Positions 32,788 to 43,584 are shown, numbered from the stretch's first letter. The stretch is 46,457 bases of DNA from Symbiobacterium thermophilum (GCA_020725145.1 DYFO01000012.1:1-46457), one strand, 5' to 3'. Program-made: numbers and translations. Notes: generated by a model from the letters alone, not told the origin.

Positions 32788-33957
32788 TTATGCTACCTCG
32801 GCCTCCCGGGGGACCCATGCCCCGCCCCCTGCGGCCAGCGCCAGGGCCAGCAGCGCAGCGGTCAGACCCAGCGCCACGGCGACCGGGAATCCTCCCATTA
32901 GCCATAGCCACGGTGACAACACCGCCACCGCGATGCTTCCGGCGCCGTAACCCAGGGTGGTGGAGGCTACCGCCCGTGAACGCCCATGGGGATCGAGCTC
33001 GGTGGCCATGGCCTGGAAGGCCGCCCAACCCAGCTCCAGGCCGAGGGTCATGAAGGCCGCGAGGAGCAGGACGGGGACGAGCTTGGCGGTCGCGAGCATG
33101 CCGCCGAGCGACGATGCCATGAGTCCCAGGCCGGCTCTGGCTACGGGGAGCTTGCCCCACCGGTCCGCCGCCCAACCTCCCGCCAGGCTGCCGGCCAACC
33201 CGGCAAGGGCACACAGGCTGAACGCAACGCCCACCGCCGGGGTTGAGAGCCCGAAACGCGTCTCCAGGTAGGCCGCCAGGAAGAAGAAGACGCAGCAGGG
33301 TCCGGCGATCCAAAGCGCCGACAGCCAAAACGCCCATCGGTACGACACGGGGCGTACCGGCCGTGGCCCGTGCTGCCCGGCCGCCGAAGCAGGAGGCAGC
33401 GCGAGGCCCAGCATGACCGCGCCGGCCAACGCCGCACCGGCCATCGCGCGGAAGAAAGCTTCCGTTCCCGCCCTCTGCACTACCGACGCGGCCAGAGGGA
33501 TCCCCACTACCCCCGCGACGCTCCACGCCGATCGGGTGAGCGCCACCGCACGTCCCCGGCGGCCGTAGGCAAAGCGGTCCCCGAGATATGCCCCCAATGC
33601 CGGCCCAAAGACCGCCGACGCCAGCCCGGCCAGGAACCGGGCGCCGACAAACGGCCAAAAGCGGCTCACCCCGGCGCACATCCAGCAGGCGCCGGCCAGG
33701 GTGGCCAATCCCGCGATGAGCATCACCCGATCCCGGCGGTCGGACCGGGCCAGGGTCGGAGCCAGGAGAAGGCCGGTCTGGAAGGCACCGGTGGCCAGCA
33801 CCACCGTGCCGGGGTCGACACCGAACTGTCGGCTCAGCAGTGGGAAAAGCGGCGACAGCGCTTGACCGTCGACTGCCACCACCAGGGAGGCGATGAATAG
33901 CTGGGCCAGGACCCCTGCATCATCGGTCCTGCCCACGCGGAAGACCAGGAGGCGCAA
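32788..33957 (-). CDS. MFS transporter
   Basis: 389 residues with 12 predicted TM segments. The major facilitator layout is seen in the first half (RDRVMLIAGLATLAG, ARFLAGLASAVFGPALGAYLGDRF) and again in the second (GWAADRWGKLPVARAGLGL, the loop 8-9 motif). It resembles drug/solute exporters; the substrate is unknown. The TTG start at 33957 is uncertain. Confidence 0.9.
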   Translation of the reverse strand: MRLLVFRVGRTDDAGVLAQLFIASLVVAVDGQALSPLFPLLSRQFGVDPGTVVLATGAFQTGLLLAPTLARSDRRDRVMLIAGLATLAGACWMCAGVSRFWPFVGARFLAGLASAVFGPALGAYLGDRFAYGRRGRAVALTRSAWSVAGVVGIPLAASVVQRAGTEAFFRAMAGAALAGAVMLGLALPPASAAGQHGPRPVRPVSYRWAFWLSALWIAGPCCVFFFLAAYLETRFGLSTPAVGVAFSLCALAGLAGSLAGGWAADRWGKLPVARAGLGLMASSLGGMLATAKLVPVLLLAAFMTLGLELGWAAFQAMATELDPHGRSRAVASTTLGYGAGSIAVAVLSPWLWLMGGFPVAVALGLTAALLALALAAGGGAWVPREAEVA

Positions 33958-33990
33958 GGCGGTTCCCCCGCCAAGCCTATGCTGCTTCCG

Positions 33991-34875
33991 TCAACCGGAT
34001 GCCCGCAGGTAACGGTCGGCATCCCGGCGCACCAGCCCACGGCGCTCGAGCCTCACCAGGTGATGCTCGAGCATTACCTGCTCCCAGGTCCCATAGAGCC
34101 AGAGCGGCTCGAGTTGCCTGCCGTGAATCGGCCAGTGGGCGGCCAGCTCGGCCACGGTGGAAGGCCCCCTGTCCAGAAGTTCAAGGCAGCGATGATCCCG
34201 TGCGTCTATCGCTTTGCGGTAGCTTTCGAGCCGGTCCCGCAGCCCCTCGCGCACCACTCCCTTGTGAGAGGTGACGATCACCCGCGCAGGCACCTCCGCC
34301 AAAGAGCGCAGGGATTCCTCGAAACGATCGACGTCGGACACGGGGTTCCCGTACCAGGGGCCGAAAGAGGTGAGGTCGATGTCGGCGGTGAAGAGAATGT
34401 CTTCAGGCTCCAGAAGGAAGGCAAGGTGTCCGGGGGTATGACCCGGCGTCGGCAGCAGCCGGAGGCGGTGGCGGCCGAGGTCCAGCTCCTCGTCGCCGGA
34501 CAGCTCGCGGTGGACCGGCGACTGGACGTACCCCACCCGGTTCAGCATCCACTCCTCGCGTCCCCGTCCCATCCTTGCGTACCCGGCAAACTCCACGAAG
34601 GCCTCCCGGTGTCGAATCGCCCGTGCGTCGACCGCCGGCGCCCACACCTGAGCGGTGGGGTAAAGGCGGTTCCCGCGGGTATGGTCGGCGTGGAAGTGGG
34701 AATTGATGATGATGTCGGGAGCGCACGGCAGCCCCCGCAGGCGGTGGGTCCCGACGCCGGTATCGATAAGCACCGTGGTCTGGTCCTCGATGAACAGGGC
34801 ATGGCTGAACGGGAACCTGCCGTCGGACTCGCCGGCGACCATGCTGACTCCGCTGCCGAGCTCCACCCGTTCCAT
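33991..34875 (-). CDS. metallo-beta-lactamase-fold hydrolase with C-terminal helical domain
   Basis: 294 residues. The MBL fold is clear: LIDTGVGTHR, the zinc motif NSHFHADHTRGN, LPTPGHTPGHLAFLL, FTADIDL and VTSHKGV. The C-terminal 70 residues form a winged-helix-like region, HRCLELLDRGPSTVAELAAH to RRDADRYL. This architecture is typical of glyoxalase-II-like proteins of unknown substrate in Bacillota. ATG 34875 is chosen; the ribosome site GGAGG lies 14 bp upstream. Confidence 0.87.
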   Translation of the reverse strand: MERVELGSGVSMVAGESDGRFPFSHALFIEDQTTVLIDTGVGTHRLRGLPCAPDIIINSHFHADHTRGNRLYPTAQVWAPAVDARAIRHREAFVEFAGYARMGRGREEWMLNRVGYVQSPVHRELSGDEELDLGRHRLRLLPTPGHTPGHLAFLLEPEDILFTADIDLTSFGPWYGNPVSDVDRFEESLRSLAEVPARVIVTSHKGVVREGLRDRLESYRKAIDARDHRCLELLDRGPSTVAELAAHWPIHGRQLEPLWLYGTWEQVMLEHHLVRLERRGLVRRDADRYLRASG

Positions 34876-34900
34876 ACGCTGCCCGCATACCTCCGGAGTC

Positions 34901-36178
34901 TCAGTCGTCTTTGGGCTCCGCCGCCAGGCGCCGGGCGAGTTCCTCGAGGCGGTCGCGGCGGTTGAGCGACGGCTCTGCCAGCACCGCATCCAGCAGCCGC
35001 GCGAGTATCCTCCCCACCGCCCGCCCGGGGCGAAGCCCCGTCACCCGTTGCACGTCGTGCCCGTCGACGGCAAGCTCTTCCACGGTGAGGGCAGGATCGG
35101 CGGCCAGCACGCGCCCAACCCTTTCCAATGAGCCGGCAAGTGCGGCCTTCACCGCCGCGCCCGAGGCCGCCAGGTCTGCTGCCCGGAGCAGGCACAGCGG
35201 CCCAAGGCAGTCACGGCCCACCCTGGCCGCCAGCCGGCGAAGCTCGACCTCCTGCATCGGCGGCTCCAGGCGCACCTCCCGGTGATGGCGAACCAGCCTG
35301 CCGACCCGTTCCACGACCGGCCGGCCCAGCCGCAGGCGGCGGAGGATGGCCTCGGTCTCCCCGGCGTTGTGGTGGAGCAGGGCGGCGAGGCGAAGCTCCC
35401 GATCTGGGGGACAACGCTCCACGGTGGCTACCAGGTGCTCCCAAGATGGTGGTTCGCTTGCGCCGGCTGCGATTTCGGGAATGATGCGGCCGAGCAGCCC
35501 TGTCTCGAACATAAGCCGCAGTCCGGTCCCCGCGTGGCCGGCCAGGAGGGTCCTCAGAAGTTCGGGACCGATGCGCTCGGCCGCCACGTGCTCAAGGAGG
35601 CCGGCCTGCTCGCGGAGCGCCCGCCGCGTGGCCGCTTCCAGCTCGAAGCCGAGTTCGGCCGCCAGGCGCACGGCCCGCAGCAGCCGCAATCCGTCTTCGG
35701 TGAAGCGCTGCCGCGGATCGCCCACCGCCCGTATGAGTCGCCGGCGGAGGTCACGGCGGCCGCCGAAGGGGTCGTGCAATCTTCCCGCAGCGTCCATCGC
35801 CATGGCGTTCACGGTGAAGTCGCGGCGTGCCAGGTCGGTGGGCAGGTCGCCGACGAAGCTAACGTGATCGGGATGCCGGTAGTCACCGTAGCCGGCTTCC
35901 GACCGGAAGGTGGTGACCTCCACCGCCAGCCCCGACAACATCACCGTGACCGTGCCGTAGCGGAGGCCGGTGGGGATCACACGCGGGAACATGCGGAGAA
36001 CCTCGTCGGGGGTAGCGCTGGTAGTCACGTCCCAGTCCTGCGGGTCAAGGCCGCGGACGATGTCGCGGACGCAACCGCCGACCAGGTAGGCCTGGTGCCC
36101 CGCCCGGACGAGGTGCGCCAGCAGTTCCCGGACCGGAGGGGGGATCAACCTCCTCCTGCGCCAGCGGCCAAGCGGCAT
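34901..36178 (-). CDS. cca: CCA tRNA nucleotidyltransferase
   Basis: 425 residues of class II nucleotidyltransferase: LVGGCVRDIVRG, the DWDVTTSATPDEV active-site carboxylates, RRDFTVNAMAMD and the RFTEDGLRLLRAVRLAAELGF region. It adds or repairs the tRNA 3' CCA end. The HD-like segment in the C-terminal half (LAALLHHNAGETE) is degenerate. ATG 36178 has GGGAGG upstream. It lies between ftsH and the MBL gene with about 25-bp gaps. Confidence 0.94.
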   Translation of the reverse strand: MPLGRWRRRRLIPPPVRELLAHLVRAGHQAYLVGGCVRDIVRGLDPQDWDVTTSATPDEVLRMFPRVIPTGLRYGTVTVMLSGLAVEVTTFRSEAGYGDYRHPDHVSFVGDLPTDLARRDFTVNAMAMDAAGRLHDPFGGRRDLRRRLIRAVGDPRQRFTEDGLRLLRAVRLAAELGFELEAATRRALREQAGLLEHVAAERIGPELLRTLLAGHAGTGLRLMFETGLLGRIIPEIAAGASEPPSWEHLVATVERCPPDRELRLAALLHHNAGETEAILRRLRLGRPVVERVGRLVRHHREVRLEPPMQEVELRRLAARVGRDCLGPLCLLRAADLAASGAAVKAALAGSLERVGRVLAADPALTVEELAVDGHDVQRVTGLRPGRAVGRILARLLDAVLAEPSLNRRDRLEELARRLAAEPKDD

Positions 36179-36206
36179 GCCCGTGTCGTCCTCCCGGGTG
36201 TCGGCC

Positions 36207-38024
<1,818 letters not shown>

Positions 38025-38093
38025 CCGGCTGCCGCCTCCTTCCCCCGGTGACCGGCAGTATCGTCATCGAACCTGACCCCCGGAACGCACCTA

Positions 38094-38122
38094 ATTGTAT
38101 CACACCGCTCAGGGTGTAGCAA
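38094..38122 (-). promoter_or_regulatory. sigma-A-type promoter of ftsH with a dyad in the spacer
   Basis: The minus strand has TTGCTA (38122-38117), a 17-bp spacer and TACAAT (38099-38094). The spacer carries an inverted repeat, ACACC-6-GGTGT (38102-38117), that could be an operator. It does not match the CtsR consensus. Confidence 0.6.
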
Positions 38123-38135
38123 TAAATCGGTCGGC

Positions 38136-39587
38136 CTAGCTGCCGGGTCCTGGCACCCGGTCGCAATCCAACCGCAGCCCGCAGGGCGTGTCGGCAGTCA
38201 CCCGGAAGCGGTCATCAAGCCGGTAGCCTGCCACCCAGAGGATCTGTCCACCGGAGACGACCAGCGGCACACGGTCGCGGCGCTCACGGGGCACCCGGAC
38301 ACCCATCAGGAAGTCCTTCAGCTTACGCGTGCCTTTCATGCCAAGCGGTCGGAAGCGGTCTCCCTCACGCCTTGTCCGCACCGTCAACGGGAACTCGAGC
38401 GCGCGCGCGTCGCACACGGCGGTGCCGGGGGGCAGGTCCGCCAGCGCGAGCTGCCGCGCCTCCTCACCGTCCAGCCAGCGGGTCCGGAAGCGCACTCCGA
38501 GCTCCGGTACGGCGGTGTCCCCGGGAACCCTCAACGCCACCTCGCCTTGCCAGGTGGCCTCGAGCGCCGGCTCGAGCGCTTGGCGACAAGCCACCGTCAG
38601 CAGCCCGGGCGGCCGGCAGGCGGCGGCCAGTCCTCCGGGCAGGTGCACCGCCGCACCCTCGGCTCCCCCGAGCGCCAGTTCCAGAACCGCCTCGACGTGG
38701 ACGTACCCAAGGTGGACTCCCGGCAGGCCGAGTGCCCGCCGCACTACCCGCCGGGCGCGTGCGCGCGGCTGACCCGCTAGCACCGTGCGGTCCAAGGTCA
38801 CCTGATGCCGGCCAGCCTCCACCACCGCGGCGGCCATGGCTTGCTCGGTATCCAGCGCCAAGAGCGCCGCCTCGTCCTGGAAAATGGACGCGGTCCGCGC
38901 CAGGATCTCTCGGGCATTGGGGGCAAACTCACGCTCCAACAACGGCAGCACGAGGTGCCTCACCCGGTTGCGCCAGTACGCGAGATCCTCGTTGCTCTGA
39001 TCCCGGCACGGGCGAAGACGCCGCCTGGCGCAGTAGGCGAGCACCTCCTCCCGCGGGATCTCCAGCAGGGGACGGATCACGGTGACGCTCGCGGCCTCGC
39101 CTAGCGGCCGCGCCGGTGCCATCGCGGCCAGTCCTTCTACCCCCGCTCCTCTAAGCAGTCGCAGAAGCACCGTCTCGGCCTGATCGTCAAGCGTGTGCCC
39201 CAGCGCCACCCGGGCCAGGCCCTCACGACAGGCGACTTCCTCATAAAAGCCGTAACGCGCCCGCCTGCCCGCATCCTCCAGGGAGGTTCGGTGGCTCCGG
39301 GCCATGTCCGTCACGTCAACCCGCTTCATTACACAGGGCAGGCCCCGCGCCGACGCCAGCTCGCCCACGTACCTGGCGTCGGCCTCGGACTGGGGGCGGA
39401 GCCCGTGGTCCAGGTGCCCCACGACAAGTCGCCACCGGTAGCGGTCGGCAAGCGTGGCCAGCGCATCGAGCAGGGCCGTCGAGTCCGGCCCTCCCGACAC
39501 CGCCACCAGCATGCCGTCGCCCGGCGAGGCCAGGCGGTGGCGTTCGATGGCCGCCGCCACGCTTTTGACGAATCTGTCGCCCTCCAA
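38136..39587 (-). CDS. tilS: tRNA(Ile)-lysidine synthase TilS
   Basis: 483 residues. The N-terminal PP-loop ATPase has AVSGGPDSTALL, then GHLDHGLR and ALGHTLDDQAETVLLRLLRGAG. The C-terminal TilS domain includes RFRPLGMKGTRKLKDFLMGVRVPRERRDRVP. It modifies the wobble C of tRNA-Ile(CAU). The TTG start has GGGAGG at 8 bp. It follows spoIIE by 29 bp, as in many Bacillota; hpt, usually between tilS and ftsH, is missing. Confidence 0.95.
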   Translation of the reverse strand: MEGDRFVKSVAAAIERHRLASPGDGMLVAVSGGPDSTALLDALATLADRYRWRLVVGHLDHGLRPQSEADARYVGELASARGLPCVMKRVDVTDMARSHRTSLEDAGRRARYGFYEEVACREGLARVALGHTLDDQAETVLLRLLRGAGVEGLAAMAPARPLGEAASVTVIRPLLEIPREEVLAYCARRRLRPCRDQSNEDLAYWRNRVRHLVLPLLEREFAPNAREILARTASIFQDEAALLALDTEQAMAAAVVEAGRHQVTLDRTVLAGQPRARARRVVRRALGLPGVHLGYVHVEAVLELALGGAEGAAVHLPGGLAAACRPPGLLTVACRQALEPALEATWQGEVALRVPGDTAVPELGVRFRTRWLDGEEARQLALADLPPGTAVCDARALEFPLTVRTRREGDRFRPLGMKGTRKLKDFLMGVRVPRERRDRVPLVVSGGQILWVAGYRLDDRFRVTADTPCGLRLDCDRVPGPGS

Positions 39588-39616
39588 TTTCTTGCCTCCC
39601 GCGCTGCCGGATGCCC

Positions 39617-42052
39617 TTAGCTTTCGCCGCCACCGTCCGTCTTCCCCTCTCCCGGCAACCTGGCGCAGAACCCGGCCACCAGTGCGGTCATGTCGTCTCC
39701 GTGCCCACCCATGGACCTGGCGGCCTCAAGGATCTCGGAGGCCAGCGCCTGAGGTTCCAGCGAGGATGGACTTTCCAGCAGCCGCACCAGCCAGTCGGGA
39801 CGACGACCCCGGCGGGTGGGATCGGCCAGACCGTCGGTGACCATCACCAGCAGGTCTCCCTCGCGCACCGTGCGCTGCAACCGAACGGGATCCACGCGTC
39901 GCAGGATGCCCAGCGGGGGCGCGGGGCTGCCAACGACCAGCACCTCGCCGTGAGGTCGGCGAAGGAAGCTGGGGCAGGCGCCCAGTTTCACCAAATCGGC
40001 TTCCCCGCTGCCCAGGTCCACCACCGCCAGGTCGAGGGTGGCGAAACTCTCCTCGACGTTGCGGCACAAAAGGAGCCCGTTTAGCAACCTTATCGCGGCG
40101 TCGGCGGCAAAACCCGCCCGCAAGGCCTTCTCCAGCAGGGCAAGCGTCGCCTGGCTCTCCGCTGCCGCCTTCTCCCCCGCCCCCATGCCGTTGCTCAACG
40201 CCAGCAGCAGTTTTCCCGGCGCCAGTTGCTTGGCCAGAAAGGAATCCCCGGCAACGGTGCCCCTATCCTTGGGCAGGCGGGCCACGCCGACCCGGAAGCC
40301 CAGATCCGGAGCCTGCCCGAGCACGAACAGGCACCGCAGTCCGTCTCCCACCCACTCGCACTCCTTGCGGGCGGCCACCGGATACCCCAGCACGGCCCGC
40401 GCGGCCGGGACGGCCGCGGTGCGGCAGCGGTCAAAGCCGGGACAGCGGCCTCCGACTACCCGGACCTCGCCGGGGTACGGGCCGGCCCGGATGTCCACGA
40501 CTCGAAACCCCACGCTCTGAAGGGCGTGTGCCAGGCGCTCTTCGGTCGCGGTACCGGGGCCGGACGTGCCTCCGGCCACCGCCGAGTGGGCCAACAAGGC
40601 TTCCGCCAGGCCGTCCAGCAAACCCCGCAAGACGTCGGCCGCGTCGGTCCAGCGCCTGCGCCAGTAGTCCTCCTGTCGCTTGAGCTCCACCGCAAAGGTT
40701 ACCGCGCGGGCCAGGTCAACCGGGCGTGAGCAACGGCGCCGGAGGGAAGCCGGAAGCTCCTCGACCCCCAGTTCTCCCGCCTCCTCGGCACGCGCCACCG
40801 CCTCGTAAAAGACCTGATGTGTTCGGCAAAAGTCCCGTTCCCAGCATACGGATCGCGAATGACAGCTCTCGCACTGCCGGGCGGCTATGGCCTCGAAGAT
40901 GCCGGTGGCCGACACGGGCACCTTGTCGGTGTGGCCGGCCATGGCCTCGGCTGCGGCGCAGGACAGCTCGGACAGCGCCTCACCTATCGCCGCAAGCCGC
41001 TGCCCGATCCCGCGCTCGCCGTCAGACGGTGGGAGCGATGGCCTGGTGAGCATGTCCCCCAAGGCCCTGGAAATGCGCGCGGGGGTCAGCAGGTAGAGCA
41101 CTGCCGCCACCCCTGCCTCGGCTACTGCCATAACGATGGCGGCGGGATCTTGGGCCAACGGGACCATCGCCAGGCCGCCCACCAGGTAACCTGCGGCCAC
41201 GGCAAATCTTCCCCCCGAACGGAAGGTTCCCGCGAGCAGGCCCGCCACCCCGGGGAGGGCCACGAGGGTGGCTTGCGGACTGGTAGAGCACAAGAGGGCG
41301 ATGGTCCCCACCAGCACGCCGGCGGCGGCACCCGCCGGTCCCCCGGCGACCGACCCCGCCAGCATTACCACGGTTGCTCCGGCCACGCGGCGCGCCCTGA
41401 TGAATCCCAGCCCCCAGTCGCCGAGTCCCTCGACGGCCAGGGCCACCAGCACGGCGACGGAGAGCCAGGAGCGGTCGCGCGCTGCCGGCGGCACCGGCAC
41501 GGCGTCCAACGCCACCAGCGTGAACAGCGCGGCCAGCACGGCTTCCACCGCCGTCCGGGCCAGGCCGTAGGCAGTGACTCCCGTCCACAACAGGGCAACC
41601 GCGCCAACCGCCAAGGTGCCTACCAGCACGATGCCGCCGGCCGCCAGTGGGCGCCAGGGGAACCGGGGCCTTGACCAGTCCGGTAGAGCAGTGACTCCCC
41701 ACGTCACCAGGAGCAATGCCAGCCCTTCCAGCACCCACGCCGGTTGCCGCCCGGTTAGCAGGCCGACTGCTGCGCCGAGCACGGCACCGATCACCAGGCG
41801 GGGACGCCCCACCCGGATGGCGGCCACAAAGGCCACCGCGAAGGGGGATAGTTCTCCGAGGAAGGCCACTCTGGCCAGCAGGAAGCCGCCCAGGGCGGCG
41901 GTGGCGCCGGCAGGAGATACCAGCACCTCCAGCCCCGTACGTACGGTATGTACCCAGGTCTTGCCGGAGTGGCGGGCCCGGCGGGCACCCGTCCTTCTTG
42001 CCCGTTGCCTCTCGGTCCCCTGTGGGGTGAGCCGGTACGCCCGGGATATCAT
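39617..42052 (-). CDS. spoIIE: stage II sporulation protein E, PP2C-type phosphatase
   Basis: 811 residues. The N-terminal half has about ten TM segments (about 45-330). The central region contains Cys-rich RQCESCHSRSVCWERDFC and a linker, and the C-terminal PP2C domain has LSNGMGAGEKAAAES, LDLAVVDLGSGEADLVKLGACPSF, LLVMVTDGLADP and GHGDDMTALV. SpoIIE dephosphorylates SpoIIAA to activate sigma-F in the forespore. ATG 42052 has GAGGGGG upstream. Longer in-frame upstream sequence lacks homology. Confidence 0.95.
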   Translation of the reverse strand: MISRAYRLTPQGTERQRARRTGARRARHSGKTWVHTVRTGLEVLVSPAGATAALGGFLLARVAFLGELSPFAVAFVAAIRVGRPRLVIGAVLGAAVGLLTGRQPAWVLEGLALLLVTWGVTALPDWSRPRFPWRPLAAGGIVLVGTLAVGAVALLWTGVTAYGLARTAVEAVLAALFTLVALDAVPVPPAARDRSWLSVAVLVALAVEGLGDWGLGFIRARRVAGATVVMLAGSVAGGPAGAAAGVLVGTIALLCSTSPQATLVALPGVAGLLAGTFRSGGRFAVAAGYLVGGLAMVPLAQDPAAIVMAVAEAGVAAVLYLLTPARISRALGDMLTRPSLPPSDGERGIGQRLAAIGEALSELSCAAAEAMAGHTDKVPVSATGIFEAIAARQCESCHSRSVCWERDFCRTHQVFYEAVARAEEAGELGVEELPASLRRRCSRPVDLARAVTFAVELKRQEDYWRRRWTDAADVLRGLLDGLAEALLAHSAVAGGTSGPGTATEERLAHALQSVGFRVVDIRAGPYPGEVRVVGGRCPGFDRCRTAAVPAARAVLGYPVAARKECEWVGDGLRCLFVLGQAPDLGFRVGVARLPKDRGTVAGDSFLAKQLAPGKLLLALSNGMGAGEKAAAESQATLALLEKALRAGFAADAAIRLLNGLLLCRNVEESFATLDLAVVDLGSGEADLVKLGACPSFLRRPHGEVLVVGSPAPPLGILRRVDPVRLQRTVREGDLLVMVTDGLADPTRRGRRPDWLVRLLESPSSLEPQALASEILEAARSMGGHGDDMTALVAGFCARLPGEGKTDGGGES

Positions 42053-42088
42053 GGGGTCCCCCTCACGCAGGCTGGCGGGCCTGGTAAC

Positions 42089-42122
42089 ATTGTAGCGACG
42101 CGTCGGACGGCCGGCTGTCGGA
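42089..42122 (-). promoter_or_regulatory. possible Spo0A-dependent promoter of spoIIE
   Basis: On the minus strand TACAAT (42094-42089) lies 21 bp from CCGACA, an unusual spacing that matches the Spo0A-activated spoIIE/spoIIG promoters of Bacillus. The -35 overlaps TGTCGGA (plus strand 42116-42122), one mismatch from the 0A box TGTCGAA. The rest of 42123-42235 shows nothing further. Confidence 0.4.
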
Positions 42123-42235
42123 AACCATCGGGCAGCCACGGCACCGCTCACCGGCTTTCGGCACGGTTTGCCGGAGCGGCGATGTCGGGAATGGGGCCTT
42201 GGCGGGCGTGCCACACTAGACGGGAGGTGAAACCG

Positions 42236-42637
42236 GTGGGGAACCGTCCTGTTGTCAGCTGCGAAGTCAACACCTGCACGCACTGGCTTCCCGGTCAGCG
42301 CTGCGGCGCGGGCAATATCGACATCCTGCATGAGGAAGAAGGGCACATGGCCAGATCCCCGCAGCACACGCAATGCAAGACCTTCGCCCAGCGCCGTGGG
42401 GTGCCCAACCTGCTGGGCTCGCTCGACAACGTCAACTGGCAGGGTCTGACCTCGGCCTACTTCCGGCCGGGACAACAGATCACGCCCACCGTGACCTGCG
42501 TGGTCTCCAGCTGTCGCTTCTGGGGCGATGGCAACGTGTGCGAGGCCGACCGTATCGAGGTGACCGGGCTAGATGCCGACGAGTCGCAGGACACCAACTG
42601 CCACACCTATGACCGCCGGCAGGGAAGCACGGGTTAG
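42236..42637 (+). CDS. DUF1540 protein with two Cys motifs
   Basis: 133 residues. Two DUF1540-type Cys-rich segments are seen: VSCEVNTCTHWLPGQRCGAGN and later VTCVVSSCRFWGDGNVCEAD, each followed by acidic stretches and ending in a Cys (CKTF, NCHTY). The domains probably bind a metal. The family is largely confined to spore-forming Clostridia. The GTG start has GGGAGGTG upstream. It is divergent from spoIIE and in tandem with the DUF1360 gene. Confidence 0.85.
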   Translation: MGNRPVVSCEVNTCTHWLPGQRCGAGNIDILHEEEGHMARSPQHTQCKTFAQRRGVPNLLGSLDNVNWQGLTSAYFRPGQQITPTVTCVVSSCRFWGDGNVCEADRIEVTGLDADESQDTNCHTYDRRQGSTG

Positions 42638-42673
42638 ACGCCGCCGGCCCGGTGACGGGCGCGGGAGACTCCC

Positions 42674-42976
42674 ATGACTATGGTAACCCTCGAAGACCTG
42701 ACACTGCTGGCCCTGGCCAGTTTCCGCCTGACGCACCTGGTGGTCTTCGACACCATCACCGCCCCGGTGCGCAGCGCCCTGCGGCGCCCCCTGGGGCCCC
42801 TCATAACCTGCTTCTGGTGCAGCGGCTTCTGGGTGTCGCTTGCCCTGTTCCTCGGTTACATCTACCTGCCGGTGGTGTTCCGTCCCGTGGTGGTAGTCTT
42901 CGCCATCGCCGGCGGTCAGAGCTTCGTGGAGGCGTTTCTTGCATATCTGCAAGCGTTGGGGCGGAAGGACCGCTGA
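42674..42976 (+). CDS. DUF1360 sporulation-associated membrane protein
   Basis: 100 residues. The family pattern is clear: LASFRLTHLVVFDTI near the start, TCFWCSGFWVSLAL (conserved CxxCxGFW) and two to three TM segments. Homologues such as Bacillus YjcA are linked to sporulation. GGGAG precedes the ATG. The last 13 codons and 60 bp of downstream sequence recur at 44716-44818. Confidence 0.85.
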   Translation: MTMVTLEDLTLLALASFRLTHLVVFDTITAPVRSALRRPLGPLITCFWCSGFWVSLALFLGYIYLPVVFRPVVVVFAIAGGQSFVEAFLAYLQALGRKDR

Positions 42977-43036
42977 CCCCGGCCATGGCGAACAGGCGTT
43001 CGACGGGGAGGGGGGAGACATCACCCCTCACCCGGA
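42934..43036 (+). repeat. duplicated segment, copy A part 1 (DUF1360 3' end)
   Basis: 103 bp align without gaps to 44716-44818 with five mismatches by eye. It covers the DUF1360 C-terminus and its downstream flank, and marks the left edge of a tandem segmental duplication. Confidence 0.9.
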
Positions 43037-43096
43037 GAGAGGTGGACCGGGGGCGAGAGACCGGGATGCGCCCTTTTTGCGTTTGCGAGCGCTGGG

Positions 43097-43461
43097 CGTT
43101 TCAACCGGCTATTGCGGCGTTTGCACCGGTAGACGTCTCTTAACAGGACGCCGGAGGCGGGGTTGGTTCCCCACCGGGAGACCAGCACGGCTTGGTGGAA
43201 ACTGGGCTTTCCCGCGTAAGCGGTCCGTGCCGGTTGTGTCCTTCCGGCGCAGCACGCCCGTCCGGGTGGGACTCCCGGGCCGAGGTCCCCTGTCGCCTTG
43301 CCCCACGGGGGGCAAGACTCCCCGCCGCGGGCGGTGACTCCTCCCTGATCGTTGCGGCAGACCGTGCTCCCACGGCCCGTACCATCCCACGGTGGAGGAC
43401 TTGCCGCCTTGAGGGAGTGGCCGACGCGGCGGCCCCACGAAACTTGCCGCTACATTGAGAA
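43097..43461 (-). ncRNA. candidate structured RNA, HEARO/IscB omega-RNA-like, orphan
   Basis: The minus strand of this gene-free stretch is packed with short stems: CTTGCCCC/GGGGCAAG (43297-43316, 4-nt loop), GCCGG/CCGGC (43229-43248) extended by GTGC/GCAC, CCGC/GCGG (43212-43223, 4-nt loop), GGGG/CCCC (43159-43172) and CCACC/GGTGG (43171-43198). It ends near GTTAAG (43137-43142), followed by an ACCGG/CCGGT stem. From memory, this order of stems and the GTTAAG end resemble HEARO, the guide RNA of IscB elements; no covariance search was possible. A shorter relative occurs in copy B (45042-45160), where the interior is deleted. No IscB or TnpB gene is nearby. A decayed insertion sequence is the alternative. 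Confidence 0.45.
43366..43461 (+). repeat. duplicated segment, copy A part 2
   Basis: 96 bp match 45059-45160 (102 bp there) with a 6-bp gap and few mismatches. It abuts part 3 at 43462, whereas in copy B the two parts are 910 bp apart. Confidence 0.88.
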
Positions 43462-43584
43462 AGGCGGCTGTGGATTCAGGAGGAAAGGCTGAATCGGCCG
43501 GGCGAGGCCTACATCGCCCGGCTGAAGGTGTTTTCAGTGGAGGAGGCTCTGGCGCGTCTGGCTGCGCTGTTCGATGGCCCCTGA
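43462..43584 (+). pseudogene. 3' fragment of a polysaccharide deacetylase gene
   Basis: The frame encodes RRLWIQEERLNRPGEAYIAR and onward to LFDGP and a stop. This is the last 40 residues of the intact deacetylase at 45330-46193, with about four substitutions. Homology continues past the stop to 43657. The rest of the gene was lost in a deletion whose left edge is the end of part 2. It has no start or ribosome site. Confidence 0.88.

Noticed and set aside
43292-43316. Rho-independent terminator reading of the CTTGCCCC stem
   Set aside because: No T-run follows on either strand and several further stems adjoin it, so a larger folded element is more likely.
43140-43385. Minus-strand frame with Pro/Gly/Arg-rich product, considered as a group II intron or TnpB fragment
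   Set aside because: No reverse-transcriptase, RuvC or zinc-ribbon motif. Dense stem-loops fit a structured RNA better than a protein.
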